Shown: positions 21,946 through 32,236 of the stretch, one piece after another | Layout of the letters: each line of letters begins with the position of its first letter | Numbering within the stretch: the first letter of the stretch is position 1 | NCBI GenBank assembly: GCA_964017155.1 | Contig: OZ024867.1 | Location: 19,197,089-19,261,088, forward strand | From: Oasisia sp. SBJ-2009 | Lineage: Eukaryota; Annelida; Polychaeta; Sabellida; Siboglinidae | Length of the DNA stretch: 64,000 bases | Direction of reading: 5' to 3' | Position numbers and translations under genes: made by a program | Notes under the pieces: model-generated | The model's input: the letters and a program-made list of their open reading frames with translations, nothing else | Told to the model about the DNA's origin: nothing | The model's database searches: none

Positions 21946-24009
21946 TGATGAACGTGTTTGGCGTAAAACACGCTCATCACTTGATAGGTCACGTTATTCT
22001 AAACAGTGTCATCTTTGCAATAGACAAATGGCAAAAGCTAAATCTGAATATTTCACTAACATGGTTTCAAGCAACTCTGAAAATTCTCACCAGTTATGGA
22101 GTTGCATTAATAAAATCCTACACAGACGGGCTGCCCCTTCTCTGCCAAAACATAATTCATTATGTTCTCTATGTGATCTATTTTCAGGTTATTTTAAGGA
22201 TACAATTACCCGTATACAGTCTTCCTTTCCTGTTCATATGTTAAACAAAGTAGAAGTTCAGCCTCCACCGATAAGTTCTCTACTTTCTTCTTTTACTCCA
22301 GCTACTGCTGAGGAAGTAAGGCAAATTATTATGTCTTCTCCAAATAATTTTTGTGATCTAGATCCAATGCCAACAGTATTGTTGAAAGCATGCATTGACA
22401 CCTTACTTGGTACTATAACAAATATTGTAAATGTGTCACTGAGGACAGGTATTTTTCCTGATGATTTTAAACAGGCGCATGTAAATCCATTACTTAAAAA
22501 GACAACTTTGTCGAAAGATAACTTGAAAAATTATAGACCTGTTTCTAATTTGAGCTTCATATCTAAAATTCTTGAAAAGGTTGTAGCAAAACGCCTTGGA
22601 TCTCACATTACTTCAAATAATTTGTCAAATGTATTCCAATCTGCATATAAGAAACTTCATTCTACAGAGACTGCTCTCTTAAAAGTGCATAACGACATCA
22701 CTCTAAATATGGACAATGGTAGAGTTACTGCACTCACCTTACTTGATTTGTCAGCTGCTTTTGATACGATTAATCATTCTATTCTAATGGATCGTTTGTC
22801 TGTGTGGTATGGTGTGTCTGGTATAGCGTTAAGCTGGTTTAGATCATATCTGAATGGTAGACACCAGAGAGTTAAGATTGGGGATTGTTTTTCGTCACCA
22901 CTTAATATTTCGTGTGGTGTTCCTCAGGGGTCAGTTTTGGGACCATTACTTTTTACACTGTATACTACTCCATTGAGTCAAGTGATTAATAGGCATCATT
23001 TGAGCCATCATCTTTATGCAGATGATACTCAAATTTATATATCATTATCCACTTCAGATGCAAGTAGTTCTTTACAGCAGCTTAGAACTTGTATTGATGA
23101 CATTTTTTGCTGGATGACTGAGAGTAGATTGAAGCTGAATGCTGATAAAACTGAGTTTCTTATTATTGGTACACACCGGCAGCGTGACAAAATTAAGACT
23201 CTTTTTCCTATACCCTTTCTTAATCAGCATGTTATGCCTGCAGTTTCGACTAGGAATTTGGGAGTAATTTTTGATGATAAATTAAATTTTAGAGAACACA
23301 TTTCTCAAATTTGTCGAACATGTTTTTACCACATTCGTGATTTGCGGCGTATTCGTCGATATTTGCCTGTTTCTGTTGCAAAGACTATTGCAACTGCATT
23401 AGTTACTAGTAGATTAGACTATTGTAATTCACTTTTTCATAATATTGCTATTAAGGATATCACAAAACTACAACGTGTTCAAAATTGCTTAGCAAGGGTG
23501 GTGACTAGGTCTCCACGCTTTACTCCTTCTAAGCCGCTTCTAAAGTCTCTGCATTGGCTACCTGTCCAATATCGTATACTGTTTAAGATGTGTACCATTA
23601 CTTACCAGGCACTTTCTTCTAAGCAGCCATCGTATTTACATACTTTGCTTACTCCTATAAGAAAACCTATTCAACTTCGGTCATCTACTTCTGATTTACT
23701 CTTTGTACCAAAGGTCAATACTAATATGGGGACCAGGGCTTTTGCTGTGGGTGCGCCTACTCTATGGAATATGCTTCCTTCTAGCGTGAAATCAGTTGAA
23801 AATATTGCTAAATTCCGTCGTCATTTAAAAACATATCTGTACAATCTGGCCTATCCACCATAGCTCCCTGGCGCATCAATCAATCTGATGACAACTTGAT
23901 TTGTTTACCGACTATGAGATCGATTAATCCTTTTTGTTTTGATGCGCCTCTGAGCTTGGTTTCTAAGGATATAGGCGCAATAGAAGTTAACTAATTATTA
24001 TTATTATTA
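21946..24009 (+). mobile_element. 5'-truncated L2-like LINE nested in the Ngaro recombinase gene
   Basis: Begins directly after the recombinase codons at 21945 with CDERVWRKTRSSLDRSRY-type linker sequence, and ends in gttaactaa(TTA)n at 23990-24009. The recombinase resumes with LAFHNFLRIGE. The endonuclease domain is missing, so this is a 5'-truncated insertion in the same orientation as the host. Confidence 0.88.
22028..23863 (+). CDS. L2-like reverse transcriptase (endonuclease missing)
   Basis: 611 open codons. RT motifs: NYRPVSNLSFISKILEK, FQSAYKKLHSTETALL, TLLDLSAAFDTINH (A), [17 protein letters not shown] (B) and HHLYADDTQIYISL (C). The C-terminal region has LHWLPVQYRILFKM and PTLWNMLPSSVK. 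Coding sense actually begins in the same frame at the LINE's left end (about 21947), upstream of the first Met. The frame is intact to a natural stop, so the truncated insertion is young, but without endonuclease it cannot mobilise itself. It is distinct from the 12.7-kb L2-like element at many positions. Confidence 0.88.
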   Translation: MAKAKSEYFTNMVSSNSENSHQLWSCINKILHRRAAPSLPKHNSLCSLCDLFSGYFKDTITRIQSSFPVHMLNKVEVQPPPISSLLSSFTPATAEEVRQIIMSSPNNFCDLDPMPTVLLKACIDTLLGTITNIVNVSLRTGIFPDDFKQAHVNPLLKKTTLSKDNLKNYRPVSNLSFISKILEKVVAKRLGSHITSNNLSNVFQSAYKKLHSTETALLKVHNDITLNMDNGRVTALTLLDLSAAFDTINHSILMDRLSVWYGVSGIALSWFRSYLNGRHQRVKIGDCFSSPLNISCGVPQGSVLGPLLFTLYTTPLSQVINRHHLSHHLYADDTQIYISLSTSDASSSLQQLRTCIDDIFCWMTESRLKLNADKTEFLIIGTHRQRDKIKTLFPIPFLNQHVMPAVSTRNLGVIFDDKLNFREHISQICRTCFYHIRDLRRIRRYLPVSVAKTIATALVTSRLDYCNSLFHNIAIKDITKLQRVQNCLARVVTRSPRFTPSKPLLKSLHWLPVQYRILFKMCTITYQALSSKQPSYLHTLLTPIRKPIQLRSSTSDLLFVPKVNTNMGTRAFAVGAPTLWNMLPSSVKSVENIAKFRRHLKTYLYNLAYPP

Positions 24010-24515
24010 TCTTCTGGCATTTCATAATTTCTTGAGAATTGGGGAAATTGCGGCAGTGACACCAGCACAGGCTGGCGCTGTCCTGCAATGTTCCCAGATG
24101 GCGCTTACATCATCCGACTGTTCAGTCGTCTTCCATATATACAAACATTACAGTGGCCCTCCAGTTACTTTGTCTGTTCCAGCGCACGCTGACGCCGCTT
24201 TCTGTCCAGTTAAGGCCATGAGACTATACGTAGCCGTCCGTGGCAATTTTCCGGGACCATTATTTATGTTTCCTGGGGAAGCTCCTGTCTCCAGATCTTT
24301 TTTCAGTGTCCAGCTGAAAAAAATCATTGACTTGGGCGGGACTGCCACACGAGTCTTACAAGGGGCATAGCTTCCGTATTGGGGCAGCCACCACAGCGGC
24401 AATGAGAGGGATGTCGGATGAGGACATCCAACGCATGGGACGTTGGAAATCCCAAGCCTTTCGAAAATATATTAGAATACCAATGTTGCATCTCCATTCA
24501 TCTACGTCTACTTAG
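24010..24515 (+). pseudogene. Ngaro tyrosine recombinase, catalytic half, frameshifted
   Basis: It resumes with LAFHNFLRIGEIAAVTP (first catalytic Arg in LRIGE), then PVKAMRLYVAVRG and FMFPGE. A frameshift at about 24340 separates it from the rest, in another frame: YKGHSFRIGAATTAAMRG (His-x-x-Arg), GRWKSQAFRKYIR (Trp and the Tyr nucleophile). All expected catalytic residues are visible across the two frames, but the shift and the LINE insertion prevent a full protein. Confidence 0.83.
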
Positions 24516-24916
24516 ATGGGTCATCCTCGGCTTCTTATCTCGGTAATACACTTATGTATGCAGAACATTGGTACTGGTACAGGACGTTAGTCTTTCCGGT
24601 GACCTTTCTACTTAGGTGGGACTCTCTAGGGACTACAGGCTGATTTTTTGACACCACATCTGTCATTTTACGCGTATCATTAGTCATTCGCTCCGGGATT
24701 GCTTTCTACTTAGGTGGGGCATTACATAGACACATGCATGCACGGTTAGTCGAGTGGGCTACACTTTTGTTATACTGTCGACTCTATAGGTGTCTTGCTT
24801 TGGTTTTAGACACGTGAGGGTGACATTACCTGTGGTGACACATTTCTGCAATGTCATAACGGAATCTTGTGGGGTGGGGGAGCCATCCCGAAATCGTTGA
24901 TTACATAATGGCCGGA
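24516..24916 (+). other. Ngaro 3' untranslated spacer
   Basis: Non-coding stretch between the recombinase and B1. It holds three related phrases, ctacttaggtgggactctc, ctacttaggtggggcatt and ctacttagatgggtcatcc, a local repeat of unknown role. Confidence 0.5.
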
Positions 24917-25133
24917 TGTGGTTGGTTCCCCCACCTTTGCTGTTCTTAGTTAATATTGTTAGTATTTAGGATCAGTATATGATTATTGTAATGTTTTTTC
25001 TGCATATTGTATGCATAGATACTTGACTTCGGCTTTATACATAAAGCTCTTATACAAACATATACTCGCCTTGTGTTATTCAGCAAACTAGCCAAGATTC
25101 CTGTTCTACTTCGTCAGTAGCATCGTCCCACAT
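24917..25133 (+). repeat. Ngaro split direct repeat B1
   Basis: From tgtggttggttccccc to catcgtcccacat; nearly identical to B2 at 25613-25828. Confidence 0.93.
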
Positions 25134-25135
25134 GA

Positions 25136-25328
25136 AACCACCATTTGAACGGAGTTAAAATGTTATTTATGTGGGCGATGCTGCGACCTTTTCTTATACT
25201 GTAGGGTAACCCGACCTGACCACGTGACTAGCGTGTCCGACTACAAGTTTCAGCCTCTTTTTCATTCGAGCACTGCTGGAGAAGGTAGCTTTTTCTATGC
25301 TATTACAGTTTTAACTTTGTGTGTTTTT
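25136..25328 (+). repeat. Ngaro split direct repeat A2
   Basis: Second copy of A1, starting aaccaccatttgaac two bases after B1. The A2/B2 interval 25329-25612 is unique in the window. Confidence 0.93.
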
Positions 25329-25612
25329 CCCTACCCTCCTACGCCCTATTACGACATATCATCTGATAATGCGATATTACGGGTCAGGTCGGTTTGCTAT
25401 TTTTATTTTATGTTTTAATGGACATTAGTTCCATTACATTTGTTCCATGGGTTTCACTCTGTTTCACGTATGATTGACAACGTGACATATATATATATAT
25501 GAACATTATGGGGTTTCAGGGCGGAGGTGATTGCCTTGCGCTTTCCCCATTATAGAGTCACTTTACAGTGTCCCTATTGTCATTATTGCGTTGGTGGATC
25601 CTTCCACCTGCG

Positions 25613-25828
25613 TGTGGTTGGTTCCCCCACCTTTGCTGTTCTTAGTTAATATTGTTAGTATTTAGGATCAGTATATGATTATTGTAATGTTTTTTTGCAT
25701 ATTGTATGCATAGATAATTGACTTCGGCTTTATTCATCAAGCTCTTATACAAACATATACTCGCCTTGTGTTATTCAGCAAACTAGCCACGATTCCTGTT
25801 CTACTTCGTCAGTAGCATCGTCCCACAT
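25613..25828 (+). repeat. Ngaro split direct repeat B2 (right end)
   Basis: Second copy of B1, ending cgtcccacat at the boundary with flanking (TA)n. Confidence 0.93.
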
Positions 25829-25837
25829 AAATATATA

Positions 25838-25889
<52 letters not shown>

Positions 25890-26025
25890 CGTTTTATTAT
25901 TACATAGTATTTCAAAGCTGAATAGCCAGCTAATTATGTTCTGAGTAAAATGTGTATGTGTGTGTATATATATATATATAACATAATATATATATATACA
26001 TATATGCATACATGTATATAATGGA
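25829..26025. repeat. (TA)n and TATG-type microsatellites right of Ngaro
   Basis: Two TA tracts with a short unique spacer; the first abuts the Ngaro right end. Confidence 0.93.
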
Positions 26026-26044
26026 TACAACATTGACATTTTCT

Positions 26045-26314
26045 AGTACATCAAGCGCTTGTATTGAACCATATTTGCTCACAATTCGATTACGGTTTTT
26101 ATCTTAACTTTAATGCATCTATTACATATTAATGTATATATTATTTATTTGTTTATTGTTAATAAAAAATTTCTTACTTTCGCAGTGTGTTCCTTCGTAA
26201 CTCGACGAACATGTGCAGTTGTAGGAACCGTCTCGAGATGTGCACGTAGCTGCGTTCTGGCATGGATTGCTCATGCAAATGTCTTCTGTAACGACAGTTA
26301 GTGTTGCTCACAGT

Positions 26315-26383
<69 letters not shown>

Positions 26384-26392
26384 GTATATACG

Positions 26393-26425
<33 letters not shown>

Positions 26426-26440
26426 AATGTATGCATGTTT
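26045..26440. repeat. EGF-exon duplication unit, copy 2, with (TA)n 26318-26425
   Basis: It starts acatcaagcgcttgtattg, matching 11968 and 26474, includes EGF exon 26178-26285, and is invaded by a TA array just upstream (gene sense) of the exon. Confidence 0.8.
26178..26285 (-). CDS. EGF-like domain exon
   Basis: 108 nt, phase 1-1, acceptor cgttacag, donor GAAA|gtaaga. Peptide [15 protein letters not shown], then [19 protein letters not shown], has six cysteines. It differs from the copy at 26732-26839 by a single base in 108, which changes Glu to Val before the last glycine. This is one of four almost identical tandem EGF modules. Confidence 0.87.
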
Positions 26441-26469
26441 GCATACGAACTTTGACATTTACTAGTACA

Positions 26470-26885
26470 TAAGTATTTACATCAAGCGCCTATATTAAAC
26501 AACATTTGCTCACAATTCGATTACTGTTTTTATCTGAATTTTATTGTATCTATTACTAATAATGAATTGCATGGATTCGACATTTAGGTCAATCAGGATG
26601 TGTATTTTGTGGGTGCGTGTGCGTTTTTTTGTACATGTGCTTTCATTGGATAAGCATGATTCTGTTTATGTGTCTTTATTTGCTGAATCTGACAAAAAGG
26701 AAAGCAACAGTATCGTGTGATAGTTATTTACTTTCGCAGTGTGTTCCTACGTAACTCGACGAACATGTGCAGTTGTAGGAACCGTCTCGAGATGTGCACG
26801 TAGCTGCGTTCTGGCATGGATTGCTCATGCAAATGTCTTCTGCAACGACAGTTAGTGTTGCCCACAGTGACATGAAATACTAGTT
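26470..26885. repeat. EGF-exon duplication unit, copy 3
   Basis: Starts acatcaagcgcctatatt and includes gctgaatctgacaaaaagg, aaagcaacagtatcgtg and the EGF exon. The copy at 29355-29690 shares more than 40 consecutive identical intron bases. Confidence 0.85.
26732..26839 (-). CDS. EGF-like domain exon
   Basis: 108 nt, phase 1-1, acceptor cgttgcag, donor GAAA|gtaaat. Same module as its neighbours (NPCQNAATCTS, SYNCTCSSSYVGTHC), six cysteines. One base separates it from 26178-26285 and one from 29521-29628. Confidence 0.87.
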
Positions 26886-27109
26886 AAGACATGTTCACAC
26901 TGTTCAACCAAGATCAAATTCGACGTCGAAAGCAATCTGTTTGAAACCAATCGCGTTGAAAGCAACCGCGGTTGAAAGCAAGTAGCGTGTTCACACCATC
27001 CGACGTTGAACGGATATGTGTATGAACATATATAATGTGATGTTGGCCAATGTGTCACGTGATTACTAATAACAATTTATTGCGGAGGAAGCTGTCGCGC
27101 TCGCTGTAG

Positions 27110-27366
27110 GGGCATGTTTGCAAGCAAGAGAAGAAACAAACCGCGAAAACACATATTTGCTGGACCAGGCAGTGGTTGCTACGTAGGAATATGTACGGAG
27201 CATATCACTGTCCGTGACAAGAGTTCGCTGCTGAAGATCGACGTATTATTATTCTGATATTTTGGCGAATGATAAATACCAATTTGAGGAATTGCTACAT
27301 AGGGTGGCGCCCGTTAACGGTAAGAAGAACACCTATTTTAGGGAATATATAGCAGCTGGAGAGTAA
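27110..27366 (+). pseudogene. Harbinger-type transposase N-terminal remnant
   Basis: The frame around 27250-27366 reads YYSDILANDKYQFEELLHRV, then KKNTYFREYIAAGE before a stop. The F-E-E-L-L-x-x-V-x-P ... T-x-F-R-x-x-I pattern is typical of the N-terminal part of PIF/Harbinger transposases. An upstream basic trace (KRRNKPRKH) fits the region before it. No DDE core was found downstream, so the gene is heavily deleted. Confidence 0.5.
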
Positions 27367-28476
27367 TTTTTGTATGCGTCGTATGTGTTTCATTGTCATA
27401 CGTTAATTAATGTCATTATTTACGCACCTGCCAGGTACTCCCTTAATTAACCAAAAAATCATTAAATTTCATATTTTCTAAGATGTATCCACCAATTATT
27501 AAATTTGAGAACATATATATGAATTCCAACATTGGTAACAAAACATGTGAACATTTTATGATAAGTGCATGACTATGTGACTGTGCACATTCAACCACTG
27601 CCTAATGTAACAGGAGATGTATTGAATTTAATCTTAAATAAATACTGTGTATTTGAAAGAGAAAGGTATCCCATGAAAATACAATTACTATCTGCATTTT
27701 GAATATACTTTCTGCATTGATCATTAGCATTCATTAAATCAGAGATGATCATCAACATAGATGATCAACACAGCTGATTTCTAGTGACCTATGCAGAAGC
27801 CATTTTTCGGAAATGACAAATTCACAATGTGCTACTAATGGTGCTATACTGGGTTTGGGCGATAACTGCAGTTTCTTAAGGCTTGATCGATGAACCAGTG
27901 CTGCTAGGCGCACAATTTCGAAACTATTCTATTTGGAACACCTGAGAAGTTGATTATTGTTAACAGTAACTGATTTCTGTAGCATGCGCTAAATGTCATG
28001 CAGTTAAAAAGATATAATTAAATCATCAATATAATTTATATATACATATATATACATATATATATTTCTTACCTGTATAGTAGTAAATAATTTCGCAGTG
28101 CTGCACACTAACAGTGTTTTCAATGTTATCAATGTATTCTCATTTGGCTATTCAGTTTGCAGTTACTGTTTTACTGTTGGAGCCACTGTTGTTTTGTCTT
28201 TATATGCACATTAGGCATGAATGTGTGTGAAAAAACCCAGCCATTAGCAAATATACATATCGATTTCGTAAGATAATGTATGACTAAAGCATCAATGTTA
28301 TAAAACAGTAATTGTTCATACAAGTTGACAAAAGAACGTCGTAGTTAAACATTCAAACTGTACTTTTCAACGTTTACTGCTTTTATGTGGTATACAAACA
28401 TGACTACATAAATTAATTATATACAAGGAGGTACATTTATTCATTTTCATTTCATGATGTTTTTCTCGGTAACAAT
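27367..28476. other. Non-coding interior of the Harbinger-like remnant
   Basis: AT-rich, no recognisable coding or RNA feature. Confidence 0.5.
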
Positions 28477-28878
28477 ATGTTGGACATTGATGGACACAGA
28501 TTGGATACAATAATTCATCCAGTGATTGTTACTGCACCCAACTACCCTTGCATACATCATCTATCACAGAACCACTTCATTGAGGACATCGCATCTTGTT
28601 CAGCTCCCTATCAGATATTGTCGTCAAATTATTTATTTTTTGAGGACAACTTGCTCAGTAGGCCAACATTTAAGCATATCTGTAGAAAAACTCAAAGACT
28701 TCATTTAAAAGTAGAATGTTTGGGCCCAAAGTATCGCTACGACTTTTCTAGACACACGATGCTGCAATATTTTATCGCTCGTTTCATGGCGTGGTATGAT
28801 AAACAACTAATTTCGCCTAGCCGTAGACCGAGTGCAACATGGGTCGCTGTTTGGCTCTCAAAAGTACGTCATTTGTAA
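28477..28878 (+). CDS. Unassigned 133-codon ORF inside the Harbinger-like remnant
   Basis: Open frame starting MLDIDGHRLDTIIHPVIV, His- and Tyr-rich, ending WVAVWLSKVRHL. It has no recognised motif and no signal peptide or clear membrane segment. In Harbinger elements a second protein (Myb-like) is common, but no Myb tryptophan pattern is visible here. It may be chance. Confidence 0.2.
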   Translation: MLDIDGHRLDTIIHPVIVTAPNYPCIHHLSQNHFIEDIASCSAPYQILSSNYLFFEDNLLSRPTFKHICRKTQRLHLKVECLGPKYRYDFSRHTMLQYFIARFMAWYDKQLISPSRRPSATWVAVWLSKVRHL

Positions 28879-29354
28879 ACGTAAATCTGCCTCATATGAC
28901 ACTGGCTGGTCGAGGTGCCACAATGAACTTTAAAATATAAGTTCACTTCAGTGATAATAGTAAAATCAAGGTGAGTCCTGATTCAACAAAACTGTGGTCT
29001 GTGTCAAAGCTCACCTGTAATTTCCTTCTTGTGATTCGCCTCCACTCAGACTGCAGTCGACAGCCGAGCAGCTTGTTTTACTTCCGTCTTATGATATGAC
29101 TCCAATAAAATAGTTCATAAACAGTCAAAATCGTGGAAACTTCAACGACGCCATTATTTGCTTGGAATTGCAAAATTTTGATTGGTCCACTTAATTCAAA
29201 AATAGGCTGGTTGAAAGCAATCTTGAAAAATATAGGACATGGTCTGTTCATTTCAACGTCGAATACATCCGTCGAATTCGACGCCGATTGCTTTCAATCC
29301 CGCGTTCACACTAGGCAAACTGGTCTCTTCGACCAAATTGCTTTCGACGTTCGA

Positions 29355-29690
29355 CGCAGATTAAACATTTAGGTAAATCCGATTGTGTGTTTTGTGCGCG
29401 CGTGTGCGTTTTCGTGTGAATGTTGTTTAATTGGATACTTAAGTATGATTGTGTTTCTTTGTCTCTATTTGCTGAATCTGACAAAAAGGAAAGCAACAGT
29501 ATCGTGTGTTAGTTATTTACTTTCGCAGTGTGTTCCTACGTAACTCGACGAACATGTGCAGTTGTAGGAACCGTCTCGAAATGTGCACGTAGCTGCGTTC
29601 TGGCATGGATTGCTCATGCAAATGTCTTCTGCAACGACAGTTAGTGTTGCCCACAGTGACATAACATAAATACTAGTTAGAGTCAATTCG
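29355..29690. repeat. EGF-exon duplication unit, copy 4
   Basis: From acatttaggtaaatccg to actagttag; closely similar to 26575-26885 including both exon and introns. Confidence 0.85.
29521..29628 (-). CDS. EGF-like domain exon
   Basis: 108 nt, phase 1-1, acceptor cgttgcag, donor GAAA|gtaaat. Peptide [15 protein letters not shown] then [19 protein letters not shown]; six cysteines. It differs by one base (Phe versus Ser) from 26732-26839. Confidence 0.87.
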
Positions 29691-30031
29691 TAGGCAACGC
29701 GCAAGTGCATCATTGTGATGGAACTCTGCGTCGGTGTCAAATTATATATATTATATATATATGTATATATATACAATTACATATACATATATACGTTGAC
29801 AGCTATGTGCACTTGAATATTTTATGAACGGCAATATTTAAATAACAAAGTTATGCTATTGTATTATATTAATCTAATCTGCTCATATTCGAAAATCGAT
29901 AGAATGATACCGTTTTTATTTTAAATTGAAACATTCACAAATTAATGAAAACAAACAAAACTAGACAGTGGTGTTTGTCCAATGCCCAAACAAAGAAATA
30001 TACAACTGATGTCACATTCAAAAGGAATTAC

Positions 30032-30139
30032 TTTCGCAGTACTTTCCGAGGTAACCCGACGAGCATGTGCAGTCGTAGGAACCATTTCGAAATTCGCAAG
30101 TATCTGCGTTCAGACACTGATTAATCATGCAGATATCTC
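30032..30139 (-). CDS. EGF-like domain exon (divergent)
   Basis: 108 nt, phase 1-1, acceptor cgttacag, donor GAAA|gtaatt. Peptide DICMINQCLNADTCEFRNGS then YDCTCSSGYLGKYC has six cysteines in EGF spacing. It has the same length as the recent copies but many substitutions, so it is probably the older parent type. Confidence 0.85.
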
Positions 30140-30442
30140 CTGTAACGAGAGTTATTGTTAATGATATTTATAACACAAAAATTGCGACGTGCATGTGCAT
30201 CATTGTGATGTTTGTAGGGATTGCTAATTAGGTATCATATTGGAAACTGTAACATACCATTCAACCCAATGTCTACGTGTGTTGAGTGTGGTTGGGCATG
30301 TGTGTTGTATATAGGTTTCATTTATGTATGTGGAACACACGTATTACAGTTAGAGGTCAGTCGAGGAAACGACTTAGCGGCTACGGTACCTGCTTTAATG
30401 ATGGTTCGGTACAAATATATATGTGTGTCACAATGTATTCAC

Positions 30443-30529
30443 CTTGGCACTGTCTTCCTGAGAAGTCTGACTGTGAAGGCAGAATTCGGCATGTAGCTCC
30501 GTTCATACACGGATTGCTCTTGCATCTGT
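30443..30529 (-). CDS. EGF-like exon lacking cysteines 4 and 5
   Basis: Acceptor gcgtgtag and donor CAAG|gtgaat bound 87 nt in phase 1-1. It reads DRCKSNPCMNGATCRILP, then SQSDFSGRQC: cysteines 1-3 and 6 are in place, but the segment bearing C4-x-C5 is missing. The exon is 21 nt (7 codons) shorter than its neighbours and in frame. It is either a degenerate exon or a real noncanonical module. Confidence 0.6.
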
Positions 30530-30814
30530 CTACACGCAACACGATACAATACATCCGACGTTAAATGAGTAATCTTCACAACATAAATAATCTCAATTAA
30601 TGCGTGCGTGCGTATGCATGTGTGCGTGTATGCGTATGTGCGTGAATCCGTGCGTGTGTGTAAATGGATGCCATTGTGACGGTCTGGAAAGTCAACCGGT
30701 CCACAACGTCGTACTACTTCCTTTGTTCATCGGTTTATACACATTGCGCATGCCTCGTACAGGTCAAAGGTTACCGCGTACTTTCGGCCTGCAACTTGCC
30801 ACTTTGGAATGTAT

Positions 30815-31425
30815 AGGGCCTGTACATGGCGAAACTCCGCGCGACTGGAGCTGAATGGGGACTGGACACAACACTAATATTCTAACGATGGATGACAGTT
30901 GTAGCTTCCGACTGATGAATACTAGGAAAATGAGGATTTCATGGCTTGTGTTTTAACTTTCTTAATTTAAATGTCTAATTTAATATTGAGTTTACCACAC
31001 GATCATAAACAATATAGCGACTTACGTAGTGCGGTTAATAAACAGGCCGTATGTGTCTTTTACGGGATTTGCATTTTACATTGCTGTACGTTGTGGTTTC
31101 GATAAGCACTTATATCTGACAAGTTGTAGACAAATGCATATAATCACAACACGTTTATACGTTTTCCCCAAACAGGTTGTACTGCGCGAAAAATGGCACT
31201 CTTCATTATTAGTCAAGATCGTTAAACACAAGTACTTGCCGCTAATGCCATGGCGACCACCATAATAATCGATTATAATTCATGATTTCCGTGATCATTG
31301 TCACCGGCAAAATGTTCCATTGCTTCTGCTTGTAATAATCCTTCAGACAATATAACTGAAACACGCTATTTGGGAACAGTTCGATTATTACAAACGAAAA
31401 CGAAACAAATTTATATATGTTAACA
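30815..31425. repeat. Duplicated about 610-bp segment, copy 1
   Basis: From atggcgaaactccgcgcga through caaacaggttgtactgcgcg to the ctgcttgtaataatcc block; a similar segment in the same orientation lies at 34805-35440 on the far side of the LINE. Identity is high but not perfect, with small indels. Confidence 0.88.
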
Positions 31426-32079
31426 TGGAGAATATGGACGTCCTGCCCCCAACTCTCCCCAGCCTCATTTTCGCGCGCGAGACTTACACGCCCTATATCC
31501 GCTACAGGACGTCGTCTCACCTCATTTTGAGTTTTATGTATGTACGTGTATGTCAAAGGTTAACATATTCTTTGACCAGTTTAAACACTGTGACTGCAGA
31601 CATTATGCGTGACCTGTGCATATTATAGTTTACGTTAATGATTTACTGATGAGCTTACTTTCTTGCAATTATTATTATTAAACATAACAAATACTCAAAA
31701 ATACTGTTACTTGTAATTATTTATAAACATTTGTTTCTTAATATTGTCTCAGAGCATTGTGCATCTTATGACATCGCCACAACAGTAGTTTTCAGCGTTG
31801 TTTATAGCATGCACAGCGTTAACTACAAAATCCGATTTTTCATCTGTCAGATTGGAATGTAGGTAACTGCCTATAGGCGTGAACACGTGCTCGCACACGA
31901 AACTGAAATGTGGCGTACACTTAGAAATGTGCTTTTCTTAGTGCATTTTTATGGACCGGAACGTTAGTGAAATTCAATTTGTCATTTTGGCCCTACGTGA
32001 AGTGAACGAAAAGTACTGCCGGGATTCTCATTAAAAAGCTCTCTGATTATAAACCGTATGTTATGCTTATAAACACCTC
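31426..32079. other. No gene recognised
   Basis: AT-rich sequence between the duplicated segment and the LINE; no exon or repeat identified. Confidence 0.5.
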
Positions 32080-32236
32080 ATTGAAGACAGAACCCCACCT
32101 AAATTTGTAAAATTTAATGTATTAAACGACGACGAAAGTTAAAAATGAAATTAAGTCGTATGATACTTACAACAAGCTAAATAAAAACCCAAATGCAGAT
32201 ACAAATTTTAATTATGATATAATATGTAATGATATT

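Larger units (their letters stand above)
16459..25828 (+). mobile_element. Ngaro-type (DIRS order) tyrosine-recombinase retrotransposon with two nested LINEs
   Basis: The 9.4-kb unit is framed by split direct repeats: A1 (16459-16651), ORFs, B1 (24917-25133), A2 (25136-25328), B2 (25613-25828). The A1...B1-A2-B2 layout is the hallmark of Ngaro/PAT-like elements, which integrate by a tyrosine recombinase through a circular intermediate and lack LTRs and DDE integrase. Gag, RT-RNase H and tyrosine recombinase ORFs lie between. One LINE interrupts gag (19150-19777) and another interrupts the recombinase (21946-24009). With these removed the element would be about 6.7 kb. A stop in the RNase H tail and a frameshift in the recombinase make it defective. 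Confidence 0.88.
26886..29358. mobile_element. PIF/Harbinger-like DNA transposon remnant
   Basis: It lies between two EGF duplication units. Both ends carry related inverted motifs around CGACGTCGAAAGCAAT (26915-26940 and 29330-29355 inverted) and internal ttcacac boxes. The left flank ends TTA and the right flank starts TTA/TAA, consistent with the 3-bp TTA/TAA target of Harbinger elements, but the outermost bases do not form a clean TIR. A transposase trace lies at 27110-27366. Confidence 0.55.
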
